DNA from: an uncultured SAR86 cluster bacterium
Lineage (GTDB): Bacteria; Pseudomonadota; Gammaproteobacteria; Magnimaribacterales; D2472
Assembly (NCBI GenBank): GCA_902595065.1
Contig: CACJOM010000002.1
Coordinates: 124,547-188,546 of the forward strand
Length of the DNA stretch: 64,000 bases
Direction: 5' to 3'
Under the pieces are notes generated by a model. The model made no database searches and was not told the DNA's origin. It saw nothing but the letters and a program-made list of their open reading frames with translations. Below are positions 55,600 to 64,000 of this stretch, piece by piece. The translations under genes were made by a program, and so were the position numbers. How positions within the stretch are numbered: the first letter of the stretch is position 1; each line of letters opens with the position of its first letter.

Positions 55600-56700
55600 A
55601 TGAATTTAATGAAAAATAAAAATTTAATACAGTTTATAACACTAGTTATCTTAGCATCTTGCTCAACATCGTCTGAAAATTTATATGTTCAATCCATCGA
55701 ACCTAAAAAAAATAATGCTAAGGATCTTGAAGCAATGTATACCTATCAAAGCTTTTTTCCTAATGACGTCAAAATAATCCAAGAAGCGATTGATAATGAT
55801 GCTTTAAATCAAGAGCAATTAAGAGATGCAAAATTATTAAAGAGTAATTATCAGAAAATTTTGTCTAAGAAAAAATATTCTATCGAGTTAACTGTTGGTC
55901 AACAATATTCTAAAGAAATAATAGAGCTTATATACAAATTAAATCTTCCGATTAATATTTCATGGAACGAAAAAAAACAAAGCTCGTTTCCAGAAAATAT
56001 ACTTTCAGAAAAAATAAATTTTTTTTGCTACAGCCTTTATGATGATGCTATTTCGTCTCTAAACCAAAAAATAAATCAAAGCCCCAAATCTGTATTAGTA
56101 ATTTACTCTCAAGAATATGAATCTTTTATTAAAACTTTAAAATTACTTACATCAAATCTTATAACTGTTGAATATGATGAAAGCAACCATCAAGATTTCT
56201 CATCCCAAATAATGGAAATTAATTTTAGTGAAAAAAGGTATAAAAAAATTTCAAGCCTAAATCCAAATCAAAATTTAAATTTTGTACCAAGACCAAGAGC
56301 TGATGTAGAACAAGTGATAATTTTTTTAAATCCTCAAGAATATAAATCAATGATTCCAGCCTTAAGGTATCATGGAGGGAATCGTTTTGAATATTTAAAC
56401 TTTATCTCCTCCTTGGAAGATATATTGAATCCCCTTCAGTTACTAGATTATGAGGACTCCTTTATTCCAATTTCAGACTATCTAACAACACAAATTATAG
56501 AAAATGAGTATACATCTCTGGAGAGATTTATAGAGCTCGGAGTGTTAAATGAATGGTTACTTTTGCAAGTGCTGACACAGGCGGGAGTTAGATCTGCTAA
56601 AGTTAATGGCATTACAGGAATTGTGACTTATCAATCTAATGCATGCGCAAAAAGACGAATTCCTATGCAGAAGATTAGATCAGATCTATTTTCAATTTAG
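55600..56700 (+). CDS. lpoA: LpoA (LppC)-like penicillin-binding protein activator lipoprotein, short form
   Basis: LpoA activates PBP1a from the outer membrane. A lipoprotein signal (MKNKNLIQFITLVILASC; lipobox LASC) leads a protein of about 366 residues; LppC proteins usually have 600 or more. The C-terminal part is recognisable from PRPRADVEQVIIFLNPQEY, PALRYHGG and GVRSAKVNGITGIVTYQSN. The N-terminal TPR half is mostly missing. The start may be ATG 55600 or 55609 (GTG 55597 is also open). Divergent from rsmI as in E. coli; its stop overlaps sspA. Confidence 0.82.
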   Translation: MNLMKNKNLIQFITLVILASCSTSSENLYVQSIEPKKNNAKDLEAMYTYQSFFPNDVKIIQEAIDNDALNQEQLRDAKLLKSNYQKILSKKKYSIELTVGQQYSKEIIELIYKLNLPINISWNEKKQSSFPENILSEKINFFCYSLYDDAISSLNQKINQSPKSVLVIYSQEYESFIKTLKLLTSNLITVEYDESNHQDFSSQIMEINFSEKRYKKISSLNPNQNLNFVPRPRADVEQVIIFLNPQEYKSMIPALRYHGGNRFEYLNFISSLEDILNPLQLLDYEDSFIPISDYLTTQIIENEYTSLERFIELGVLNEWLLLQVLTQAGVRSAKVNGITGIVTYQSNACAKRRIPMQKIRSDLFSI

Positions 56701-57305
56701 TCTCTTAGATCTCTTTCTATTAATGAGAGACTATCCTGGAAACTAGGTCTAGCAAAAATTTTAGATTGATAATCCAGCAATGGCTTTAAATGTCTATTTA
56801 ACGGAAGATTAATCCCAAGCGAGGGTAGTCTCCATAAAATTGGAGCCAAGTAACAATCAATTAAAGAAAAATCTTCGCTCATGAAGAAATCAAATTCTTT
56901 GAAAGTTGGTGCTACGGTGCTAATTTCATTTAATAATTCTTCTCTTACAATCAATAACTCTTTTTCAGAAAGCTCTTTAGCAATTAATTTATCAACTAAT
57001 GGGCACCATTCCTTATCTATCCTTAGCATGAGAATTCTACTATTAGCTCTTGAAACGGGATAAACAGGTAAAAGTGGAGGATGGGGGAACCGCTCATCAA
57101 GATACTCCAGCATTACTCCTGTGTCATATAAACCAAGATCTCTATCGGCTAAAATGGGTAAGGTGTGATAAGGGTTGAGTGCTAAAACTTCATCAGGAGC
57201 TTCTTCGTTGGAAGTTTCTCTGATTTCACATGCAATATCTTTTTCAGCAAGAACAATTCTTACCCTGTGGCTGTAGTGGTCGTCGTTATTAGAATATAGA
57301 ATCAT
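56697..57305 (-). CDS. sspA: Stringent starvation protein A
   Basis: SspA is a glutathione-transferase-fold protein that binds RNA polymerase and acts in stress and acid response. The 202 residues have an N-terminal thioredoxin-like fold (LYSNNDDHYSHRVRIVLAEK), DTGVMLEYLDERFPHPPLLPVYP with the conserved surface patch PHPP, and a helical C-terminus. It follows petC in the usual order. sspB, which commonly follows sspA, is not present. It overlaps the convergent lpoA stop by 4 nt. Confidence 0.95.
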   Translation of the reverse strand: MILYSNNDDHYSHRVRIVLAEKDIACEIRETSNEEAPDEVLALNPYHTLPILADRDLGLYDTGVMLEYLDERFPHPPLLPVYPVSRANSRILMLRIDKEWCPLVDKLIAKELSEKELLIVREELLNEISTVAPTFKEFDFFMSEDFSLIDCYLAPILWRLPSLGINLPLNRHLKPLLDYQSKIFARPSFQDSLSLIERDLRD

Positions 57306-57330
57306 ACTGCCTCTTTTGTGTTGTTAAAAT

Positions 57331-58128
57331 TTAGTGATAGTCTTTTTGATATTCCCTAAAAAGAAGATAAGCGAGCGAAGTAAATACAACGAAAAATAAT
57401 ATTGCGTACCAACCCATTCTTTCTCTATCTGATCTACTTGGCTCTCCAATGTATGTCATGAAATTAACTAAATTAAATATTAATTCATCAAACTCTTGCA
57501 CAGACAATGAGCCAGACCCTTCAATAGTTTTAAGAAAGCCACATTTCTCTTCAGTAATATCATTGCCAAAATCATCCCTTCTTACTCCGCCATTGCTTGC
57601 AATAATCGGCACATCCTTACACGATAAAATCTGCTGGCCCTGCATTGAAGCCAAAACATTCGGCATTGCTGCACCAGGATATACCATATTATTAACTCCA
57701 TAAGGTTTAGAGGAGTCTTCATAGAAAGTTCTAAGATATGTATATACCCAGTCTGATCCATGCAATCTCGTGACAAGTGTAAGATCAGGCGGTGCAATAC
57801 CAAACCAAGATTCAGAAACAGCCGGTTTCATTGATCCAGTCATTCTATCTCCAAGTTTGACATTTTTCCCAAATACTAAATTGTTAATGAAGATTTCTTC
57901 AGGAATGTCTAGATCCTCTGCAACTCTTCCCCAGCGAGAGTATTTCAATGAGTGGCAACCATAACAGTGATTTATAAAAGTAAGGGCACCCAGTTGCAGT
58001 GACTCCATATTATTAAGTTCAGGCTTAAAGGTATCACACTCACCATAATCTCCACATGGGGCACCACTAGCTGCTAAAGTTTCCTGAGAAATAAAAAATA
58101 TGAAGGCTACTAATAAGATCTTCTTCAT
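57331..58128 (-). CDS. petC: Ubiquinol-cytochrome c reductase, cytochrome c1 subunit
   Basis: Cytochrome c1 accepts electrons from the Rieske protein in complex III. The 265 residues have a signal peptide (to about residue 20), the heme motif CYGCH (Cys55, Cys58, His59) and a C-terminal membrane anchor (WYAILFFVVFTSLAYLLF). An axial Met is likely in AAMPNVLAS. The last gene of petABC, overlapping petB by 4 nt. Confidence 0.97.
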   Translation of the reverse strand: MKKILLVAFIFFISQETLAASGAPCGDYGECDTFKPELNNMESLQLGALTFINHCYGCHSLKYSRWGRVAEDLDIPEEIFINNLVFGKNVKLGDRMTGSMKPAVSESWFGIAPPDLTLVTRLHGSDWVYTYLRTFYEDSSKPYGVNNMVYPGAAMPNVLASMQGQQILSCKDVPIIASNGGVRRDDFGNDITEEKCGFLKTIEGSGSLSVQEFDELIFNLVNFMTYIGEPSRSDRERMGWYAILFFVVFTSLAYLLFREYQKDYH

Positions 58129-59342
58129 AATCTATCTGGTACCGGCTTAGTTTTTTCAATTGAAGTATAAATTGGCATTAATAAGAAAAATGCAAAATAG
58201 ATTACAGTACCAATGATGCTGAGAGTGGTTCTTAAGGCTGTAACCGGAACTGTTCCTAGCCAAGCAAGCATCAACCAACTTACAATAAATATTGTCATGG
58301 CTATCTTGCTGAGAATTCCTTTATACCTTATGGATGCTGCTTTACTTCTATCAAGCCATGGCACCACAAATAATATAGCTATAGCCGCACCCATAACTAC
58401 CAAGCCTCCAAGCTTGTCTGGGACAGCTCGTAACATTGCATAATATGGTGAGTAATACCAAACAGGTGCTATATGCTCAGGAGTACTTAGCGGATTAGCT
58501 TCTTCAAAATTGGCCAACTCAAGCATATACCCACCCCCTTCAGGGAAAAAGAACATAATAATTGAAAATACAATACCAAATATTCCTATGGCAACTAAAG
58601 CATTTAAAACTTTGTAAGGAAAAAATGGAACGCTATCAAGCGGCACTCCATCCTCATCTAAATGCTTTTCAATATCAACGCCTTCAGGGTTGCCTGCTCC
58701 TACTTCATGCAAAGCAACTAAATGCATAAAAACTAACGCAATCAAGATCAAAGGCAAAGCCACTACGTGTAGTGCAAAAAATCTTGAAATTGTTGCACCG
58801 GAAATATAGTAATCACCTCTAACCCATATTTCTAGCGATTCACCAATATAAGGGATTGCTCCAAAAAGAGAGATAATAACCTGAGCACCCCAATAAGACA
58901 TTTGACCATAGGGTAGTACATAGCCTAAGAAACCTTCAGCCATCATCACAAGGTAGATGGTCATACCAAAAACCCAAACCAGCTCTCTTGGCTTATGATA
59001 AGAGCCATATAACAAACCGCGAAACATATGAAGATACACAACCGCAAAAAACATTGAAGCACCCGTAGTATGCATGTATCTAATAATCCAACCATATTCA
59101 ATATCTCGCATAATATACTCGATAGAAGCAAATGCGCCTTCTTCTGTATTTTCATATCCAAACATTAGCCAGATACCAGAAACAATTTGGATAATTAAAA
59201 CAACAGATGCCAAAGCTCCAAACATGTACCAGAAATTTACTTTCTTCGGGACAGGATGCTTTGATAGATGACGCTCATAAGTGTTTACAATAGGTAAACG
59301 GGTATTTATCCAATTAAAAAATCCTGATGATTTTTGGGTCAT
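58125..59342 (-). CDS. petB: Ubiquinol-cytochrome c reductase, cytochrome b subunit
   Basis: Cytochrome b holds the two hemes and quinone sites of complex III. The 405 residues make eight helices, with histidine ligands in RYMHTTGASMFF, RGLLYGSYHKPRELVWV and FFALHVVALPLILI and HLVALHEVGAGNP. The Qo motif PEW is HIAPVWYYSPYYAMLRAVP, PVW in place of PEW. It overlaps petA and petC by 1 and 4 nt. Confidence 0.98.
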   Translation of the reverse strand: MTQKSSGFFNWINTRLPIVNTYERHLSKHPVPKKVNFWYMFGALASVVLIIQIVSGIWLMFGYENTEEGAFASIEYIMRDIEYGWIIRYMHTTGASMFFAVVYLHMFRGLLYGSYHKPRELVWVFGMTIYLVMMAEGFLGYVLPYGQMSYWGAQVIISLFGAIPYIGESLEIWVRGDYYISGATISRFFALHVVALPLILIALVFMHLVALHEVGAGNPEGVDIEKHLDEDGVPLDSVPFFPYKVLNALVAIGIFGIVFSIIMFFFPEGGGYMLELANFEEANPLSTPEHIAPVWYYSPYYAMLRAVPDKLGGLVVMGAAIAILFVVPWLDRSKAASIRYKGILSKIAMTIFIVSWLMLAWLGTVPVTALRTTLSIIGTVIYFAFFLLMPIYTSIEKTKPVPDRL

Positions 59343-59926
59343 TATGCTGTGCCTCTTTCTTCCCCTATTGTTAATATATTTCCGTCAAAGTAGTGTGGCG
59401 GAACCTTTAAATTGGTAGGTGCTGGGACACCTTTAAAAACTCTTCCTACAATATCAAACATTGACCCATGACAAGGGCAAAAAAATCCACCCACCCATGA
59501 TTCGTCCCAGGGCTGAGACTCCATTTCAGGATAGTATTTAGGTGCGCAACCTAAATGAGTACAAACTCCAGCGATTACTGTATATTCTTGAGATGAAGAG
59601 CGCGTTGGATTAACATCCCTGTATGGCTCATCAATTTTCAATGAGCTAGGATCATCTAATTTGGATTCTACTTTTGAGAGGTTTTCTAATGCTTCTTTAC
59701 TATGCCTGATAACAAAAACGGGTTGTTTTCTCCAAGATACCTGAATTTTTTGACCAATCTGCATTTTTGAAACATCAACTTTAACAGGGCCACCGACTGC
59801 TTTCGCCTTAGCGCTTGGATTCCATGAAGCAATAAATGGAACAGCTGCAAATGATGCGCCAACCGCCCCTACGGCTGAAGTCATACCTATAAGTACTTTT
59901 CTTCGCGTGGTAATTTTTTCTTCCAT
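59342..59926 (-). CDS. petA: Ubiquinol-cytochrome c reductase, Rieske iron-sulfur subunit
   Basis: The Rieske subunit holds the [2Fe-2S] cluster that takes electrons from ubiquinol. The 194 residues begin with a twin-arginine signal anchor (TTRRKVLIG and a hydrophobic helix), then the two cluster loops CTHLGC (Cys122, His124, Cys127) and CPCHGS (Cys150, His153). Typical length. Head of the bc1 operon, 49 bp after rpsI. Confidence 0.98.
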   Translation of the reverse strand: MEEKITTRRKVLIGMTSAVGAVGASFAAVPFIASWNPSAKAKAVGGPVKVDVSKMQIGQKIQVSWRKQPVFVIRHSKEALENLSKVESKLDDPSSLKIDEPYRDVNPTRSSSQEYTVIAGVCTHLGCAPKYYPEMESQPWDESWVGGFFCPCHGSMFDIVGRVFKGVPAPTNLKVPPHYFDGNILTIGEERGTA

Positions 59927-59974
59927 TAATACCTATATTGAGATGAACGGTAATATTTAAATAATAAAAAGAAA

Positions 59975-60367
59975 TTAACGCTTGGAGAATTGAGAGCTTT
60001 TTCTTGCTTTCTTTAATCCTGGCTTCTTTCTTTCAACTTTTCTATCATCTCTGGTTAAAAATCCAGCAGATTTCAATTGTGGTCTCAAGGACTCATCGTA
60101 TTCTAGCAAAGCTCTTGAGATACCATGACGGATAGCTCCAGCTTGACCAAAACTACCCCCACCTTTAACCATAGCTTTAATATCTACTTGCTCATCCAAC
60201 TCAGTTAATTTTAAAGGCTGCATCACAAGCATTTGTGCAACTTGCCTTCCAAAGTAATGGGACAATTCTTTATTGTTTATTAGAATTTTTCCTTTACCTT
60301 TAGAAAGGTAAACTCTTGCAGATGAAGTTTTTCTTCTTCCAGTTGCATAATGAATTGCTGTGCTCAT
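59975..60367 (-). CDS. rpsI: 30S ribosomal protein S9
   Basis: S9 reaches the P-site tRNA with its basic tail. The product from [21 protein letters not shown] is 130 residues and ends [12 protein letters not shown], the typical tRNA-contacting end. Five codons of a longer reading that overlap rplM are not used; the ATG overlaps the rplM stop as ATGA. rplM-rpsI-petABC is conserved. Confidence 0.98.
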   Translation of the reverse strand: MSTAIHYATGRRKTSSARVYLSKGKGKILINNKELSHYFGRQVAQMLVMQPLKLTELDEQVDIKAMVKGGGSFGQAGAIRHGISRALLEYDESLRPQLKSAGFLTRDDRKVERKKPGLKKARKSSQFSKR

Positions 60368-60798
60368 AATTTTGGTTCCCAAATTTGTGGCTCTTGAGAT
60401 GCATGAGGATGATCATCACCTTGATAAACCTTAAGCTTTTTAAACATCTGCTTTCCAAGTTTGTTTTTCGGTAGCATGCCTTTAACAGCTTGTTCTAAGA
60501 TATATTCAGGCTTATCTTCAAGAACATTCTTAAAGGCTTTGGTCTTGAGACCGCCTGGATATAGGGAGTGAGTATAGTACTTCTTATCATCAATCTTTTT
60601 TCCAGTAACTTGGATTTTTTCTGCGTTAATAACAACTACGTAATCTCCACCATCAGTATGTGGAGTAAAGGTTGGTTTGTCTTTGCCTCTGATACGATCA
60701 GCTATTTTTGTGGCAAGACGACCTAAAATTTTGTCAGAAGCATCTACAACATACCAGTCATGCTTGGCGTCTTCTTTTCTGAGTGAAAGAGTTTTCAT
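60364..60798 (-). CDS. rplM: 50S ribosomal protein L13
   Basis: L13 is an early 50S assembly protein. The 144 residues start [20 protein letters not shown], with [22 protein letters not shown], and [23 protein letters not shown] [16 protein letters not shown]. Length is normal. First of the rplM-rpsI pair; an 82-bp AT-rich gap to zapE carries its leader. I see no clear terminator there. Confidence 0.98.
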   Translation of the reverse strand: MKTLSLRKEDAKHDWYVVDASDKILGRLATKIADRIRGKDKPTFTPHTDGGDYVVVINAEKIQVTGKKIDDKKYYTHSLYPGGLKTKAFKNVLEDKPEYILEQAVKGMLPKNKLGKQMFKKLKVYQGDDHPHASQEPQIWEPKL

Positions 60799-60880
60799 TA
60801 CTATTTATATTTAAAGAAAAAAATTAGATGCGAATGTTAATGTTTACGAGCTATTTAATCAATATTTTAATTCATTTAGT

Positions 60881-61930
60881 TTAATTTTTCTCTAAATTTT
60901 GAAGATATTTTGTAGATGATATTTGATTTAATCTGCTTTTAGTTCTGACCCATAGATGATTCAACATATCACCAGAATATAAATTGTTAATTAAATTGGG
61001 GTTATAGAATAATTTTAACTTTTGTTTTTCTTGATAAGCAATATCAATGAAGCTAATAAATCTTCTTAATTTATCAATATGATCATCATTGCAATTATGA
61101 AAATTATTAATAAAAACCCACTCAAATTTTTCTATGATTTTAATAAAGTCCTTGCCTGCACAGGGGGATGAAAAAAAATCTTCAAATGAAAGCCAAAGAA
61201 ATTTTTCAGTACAACCAAGACATCTAAATTCTCTATTATTAATTAAAAATTTGGCTGTGTTTATGATATCTTCGTTAAATGCGATTTTCAAAAAACCCTT
61301 AATGTATTCATCGCTATTTTTATCATCAGAAGAACTGTCAAACCTAGAAATTTCTCTAAGCCTGTAGTCTTCAATGCCTATCAGATTGTGAACTAAAAAA
61401 TGCTCATTGATAAAATCAATGGTTTTTAAGAATTTAGCTCTTTGAAGTCCATCCTTATAAAGGCGATCTGGGTGAGAGTTAGATGAGATAAATAGCCTTA
61501 AACCTTTTCTAGATAATGCTTCAATTAAGGTTCCTATGATCATTGCATCAGCTATGTCCTCAATCTGAAACTCATCTATAAAAATAATTTTGTATTTATT
61601 TAATAAATCATTAACCACATCCAACAATGGATCGCTGTTTCCTGAAAAATCTGATAACTTTTTATGAACAACATGCATAAATTCTATGAAATGAAATTGC
61701 CCTGCATCAGGAAAATATGAGTCACAAATAGCTTGAAGAAGCATTGTTTTCCCCCTTCCAACTGGACCCCAAATATATAAATTACCGATAGAGTTTCTAC
61801 TAAAAAAAAATGACGGGGGTTTATAGATTGAATCTAAGTCAATGAATTCTTTTAAAAATAAAGTTTGAGCATTATCTAAAGCTATGCCTTGAGTAGACAA
61901 ATTCTCTATTACAACTTTTATATCCTTCAT
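60881..61930 (-). CDS. zapE: Cell division ATPase ZapE
   Basis: ZapE is an AFG1-type AAA+ ATPase that acts on the Z ring late in division. The 349 residues have Walker A GPVGRGKTMLLQ, FHFIEFMHVVHKKL, Walker B IIFIDEFQIEDIADAMI, and SSNSHPDRLYKDGLQRAKF. Its C-terminal part shows SFEDFFSSPCAGKDFI. Length close to E. coli ZapE (375). Divergent from the DegS-type protease with a 20-bp gap; the place near rplM is as in E. coli and Pseudomonas. Confidence 0.95.
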   Translation of the reverse strand: MKDIKVVIENLSTQGIALDNAQTLFLKEFIDLDSIYKPPSFFFSRNSIGNLYIWGPVGRGKTMLLQAICDSYFPDAGQFHFIEFMHVVHKKLSDFSGNSDPLLDVVNDLLNKYKIIFIDEFQIEDIADAMIIGTLIEALSRKGLRLFISSNSHPDRLYKDGLQRAKFLKTIDFINEHFLVHNLIGIEDYRLREISRFDSSSDDKNSDEYIKGFLKIAFNEDIINTAKFLINNREFRCLGCTEKFLWLSFEDFFSSPCAGKDFIKIIEKFEWVFINNFHNCNDDHIDKLRRFISFIDIAYQEKQKLKLFYNPNLINNLYSGDMLNHLWVRTKSRLNQISSTKYLQNLEKN

Positions 61931-61950
61931 ATTATTGATTTAATGATCAT

Positions 61951-62952
61951 ATGAAATTTTTTAATAACAAACTTTCAAGAGTCAATTTTTTAATCTTGAT
62001 TGGTATTCTTGCATATCTTTATACAAATATGTCGAATGTTGATGGTTATGTAGAAGCAATTTCAAAAGCATCTCCATCAGTTATTAATATTAATTCTAAA
62101 AAAAATATTGAAACAAGGATGTTAAATGGCAAGTCTTCAAACAAGCTAATTGGCTCAGGAATTGTGATCTCTAAAGATGGTTATATTGTTACCAACCTCC
62201 ATGTCATCGATGGAGCTAAAATTATTGAGGTAGAGTTAGATGATGGTCAGGTTTATTCAGCTACCTTAATCGGTTTTGATGAGCGGTCTGATTTAGCAGT
62301 AATCAAAATTCAGCCAACAGATGATTTAAAGCCCATGGAACCATCAAATAGCTCATCAGTTCAAATAGGCGATCAAGTAATTGCTATTGGAAATGCATTT
62401 GGTTTAGGAAAAACTTTTACTAGCGGAATTATCAGCGCTACCGGAAGAGATTATGGAAATCCATATCTTGAACTTATTCAAACTGATGCAGCCATCAATC
62501 CAGGAAATTCTGGTGGAGCTTTAATTAACCACAAGGGCAATCTTATTGGAATGAATACAAGGATTTTTTCTAAAACTGGATCTTATGCAGGGATAGGCTT
62601 TGCTCTTCCTACAAATAAATTAATAGATATTGCATCAGAGATTATTCAATTTGGATCAGTAAAAAGATCTTGGATTGGAGATTTCAGAGTAAAACTTAAA
62701 AGATTTTCCTATCACAACAAAATAACGTTTGGGCTAGAAATTCTTGAGCTGAAAGAATATGGGCCTCTTTTTGATCAAGGCAATATCAAGCCTGGATCAA
62801 TAATTCTTTCTATAAATAGCCAGGTTCCGTCATGGGAGAATTTAATTAACGCTCTAAATAACTCTTTTCCAGGTGATGAAATAAATTTTCAGGTATTAAA
62901 TGGCTCTGATGTGAAGGATTTTAAAATTATAACAGAGGCTTACCCAGGCTAA
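61951..62952 (+). CDS. degS: DegS/AlgW-type periplasmic serine protease
   Basis: DegS (AlgW) senses misfolded outer-membrane proteins and cuts anti-sigma factor RseA. The 333 residues have an N-terminal membrane anchor (about 12-28), a trypsin-like domain with His84 (VTNLHVIDGA), Asp114 (SDLAVIKI) and Ser187 (NPGNSGGALI), and a single C-terminal PDZ domain (from about 250). One PDZ and the anchor favour DegS over DegP/DegQ. Divergent from zapE; its stop overlaps that of murA. Confidence 0.92.
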   Translation: MKFFNNKLSRVNFLILIGILAYLYTNMSNVDGYVEAISKASPSVININSKKNIETRMLNGKSSNKLIGSGIVISKDGYIVTNLHVIDGAKIIEVELDDGQVYSATLIGFDERSDLAVIKIQPTDDLKPMEPSNSSSVQIGDQVIAIGNAFGLGKTFTSGIISATGRDYGNPYLELIQTDAAINPGNSGGALINHKGNLIGMNTRIFSKTGSYAGIGFALPTNKLIDIASEIIQFGSVKRSWIGDFRVKLKRFSYHNKITFGLEILELKEYGPLFDQGNIKPGSIILSINSQVPSWENLINALNNSFPGDEINFQVLNGSDVKDFKIITEAYPG

Positions 62953-64000
62953 TTTGGTAATCTCGTTATATTAGCTCCTAAATATGATAACTTCTCTTCA
63001 ATTCTTTCATAGCCTCTGTCAATGTGATAAATGCGATCAACAATAGTTTCACCTTGAGCGCATAACCCTGCCAAAATTAAGCTTGCAGATGCACGCAAGT
63101 CAGTTGCCATTACTGGCGCGCCAGTTAAAGAAGATACTCCCTTTATAAATGCATTACTTCCCTTAACAGTGATATTGCATCCCATCCTATTTAATTCCTG
63201 TACATGCATAAACCTATTTTCAAATACATTTTCTGTAACAACCGCTGATCCATCTGAAAGAGAATTTAAAACAGTAAATTGTGCTTGCATGTCAGTTGGG
63301 AAACCTGGAAATGGAGCTGTGGAAATATCTACTGGATTGATTGCACTCTCGTTCATGCTAAGGTGAATATGGTTATCTCCAACATTTATAGTTGCTCCGC
63401 TAAGCTTTAACTTATCAAGAATATTATTCATACGAATCGGTTCTATGTTAGATATCGTTATATCACCTTTTGTTATAGCTGCTGCAATCAAATATGTGCC
63501 AGCCTCAATCCTGTCTGCAGGAATTGTAAAAATAGCCCCATGCAGATCAGAAACACCATCAATTATAATTTCATCAGTACCAGCGCCTGTAATATTTGCT
63601 CCAATAGATATTAAAAAATTTGCTAAGTCTTCTACTTCTGGTTCTTTTGCAACATTCCTCAATACTGTTTGCCCTTCAGCAAGAACAGCTGCCATCATAA
63701 TATTTTCTGTACCAGTAACTGATATTCCAGGGAAATTAATCTCACAACCTTTTAATTTTTTTGCACTTGCTTCAATGTATCCATTTTTAAGCTCAATTTT
63801 CGCTCCTAACTGTTCTAATGCGTCTAGATGAAAATCAACTGGCCTGGTTCCAATTGCACATCCTCCGGGCAAAGCAATTCTTGCAAATCCATGTCTAGCA
63901 ACAAGAGACCCAAGAACTAGGATTGAAGCACGCATTGTTTTGACAAGTTCATAACGGGCTTCAAAATCATGAAGATTAGATGTGGAAATAGTAAAATCCA
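62949..64000 (-). CDS. murA: UDP-N-acetylglucosamine 1-carboxyvinyltransferase, N-terminus cut off
   Basis: MurA starts peptidoglycan synthesis by moving enolpyruvate from PEP to UDP-GlcNAc. The visible 350 residues run from the window edge (DFTISTSNLHDFEARYELV) through YELVKTMRASILVLG and the fosfomycin-target Cys in LPGGCAIGTRPVD to the C-terminus. GTENIMMAAVLAEG, DRIEAGTYLIAAAIT and TDLRASASLILAGL also match. An internal ATG at MRASIL gives a false start; the frame is open to the edge. Partial entry only. Confidence 0.97.
   Translation of the reverse strand, partial: DFTISTSNLHDFEARYELVKTMRASILVLGSLVARHGFARIALPGGCAIGTRPVDFHLDALEQLGAKIELKNGYIEASAKKLKGCEINFPGISVTGTENIMMAAVLAEGQTVLRNVAKEPEVEDLANFLISIGANITGAGTDEIIIDGVSDLHGAIFTIPADRIEAGTYLIAAAITKGDITISNIEPIRMNNILDKLKLSGATINVGDNHIHLSMNESAINPVDISTAPFPGFPTDMQAQFTVLNSLSDGSAVVTENVFENRFMHVQELNRMGCNITVKGSNAFIKGVSSLTGAPVMATDLRASASLILAGLCAQGETIVDRIYHIDRGYERIEEKLSYLGANITRLPN

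Noticed and set aside
63445..63831. Plus-strand reading frame of 128 codons inside murA
   Set aside because: Antisense shadow; murA motifs on the other strand are complete.

Overview
The window is 64 kb of gene-dense, AT-rich (roughly one-third G+C by eye) bacterial chromosome. It holds about 70 protein genes, one tRNA and the RNase P RNA. No stretch over 300 bases lacks a gene, and I see no insertion sequence, prophage, CRISPR array or integron. Protein families and gene order are gammaproteobacterial: blocks match the Pseudomonas/E. coli orders ispG-rodZ-rlmN-ndk-isc, purC-bamC-dapA, perM/bepA, aspS-yebC-ybgC-tol-pal-cpoB-tRNA-Lys, pyrG-kdsA-eno-ftsB-isp-surE-pcm-nlpD, the dcw cluster, rnpB-rsmI/lpoA-sspA-petCBA-rpsI-rplM-zapE and degS-murA. 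The small gaps, 1-26 bp overlaps, shortened proteins and missing accessory genes suggest a streamlined free-living, probably marine, gammaproteobacterium (SAR86-like is my guess, an inference).

Layout. 1-8.8 kb (minus): ispG (cut by the window edge), rodZ-like, rlmN, ndk, the Isc Fe-S operon (iscR-S-U-A-fdx-iscX, without hscBA), purC, bamC, dapA. 8.8-13.1 kb: bcp, perM, bepA and a COG3202-like transporter. 13.1-18.2 kb (minus): tRNA-Lys and the Tol-Pal operon, with a PD-(D/E)xK nuclease where ruvCAB is usually found. 18.2-26 kb: yebC, aspS, an FmdB zinc ribbon, proS without its editing domain, a thiolase, recA under a LexA box, fdxA, and two small exported unknown proteins in the place usually taken by rpoS. 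26-37.6 kb (minus): nlpD, popT (DUF368), pcm, surE, fused ispDF, ftsB, eno, kdsA, pyrG, a diiron oxidase, alr, dnaB. 37.6-38.7 kb: rplI, rpsR, rpsF. 38.7-54.3 kb (minus): the dcw cell-division/peptidoglycan cluster, with ftsZ between mraZ and rsmH instead of after ftsA. 54.4-64 kb: rnpB, rsmI, lpoA, sspA, the cytochrome bc1 genes, rpsI-rplM, zapE, a DegS-type protease and a partial murA.

Together the genes cover Fe-S assembly (which supplies IspG, RlmN, the ferredoxins and Rieske protein), isoprenoid precursors for undecaprenyl carrier (ispG, ispDF), carrier recycling (popT), peptidoglycan precursor synthesis (alr, ddl, murA/C-G, mraY), septal synthesis (ftsI, ftsW, ftsB, ftsL, ftsQ), the Z ring (ftsZ, ftsA, zapE) and outer-membrane upkeep (Tol-Pal, bamC, bepA, DegS).

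The main points of interest are the ftsZ relocation, the ruvCAB replacement, a near-consensus IscR operator on an apparently leaderless iscR promoter, loss of hscBA and rpoS from their usual places, active-site changes in FtsI and MurE, in-frame domain losses in MurD and ProRS, and the two small exported proteins behind a strong promoter and long leader.
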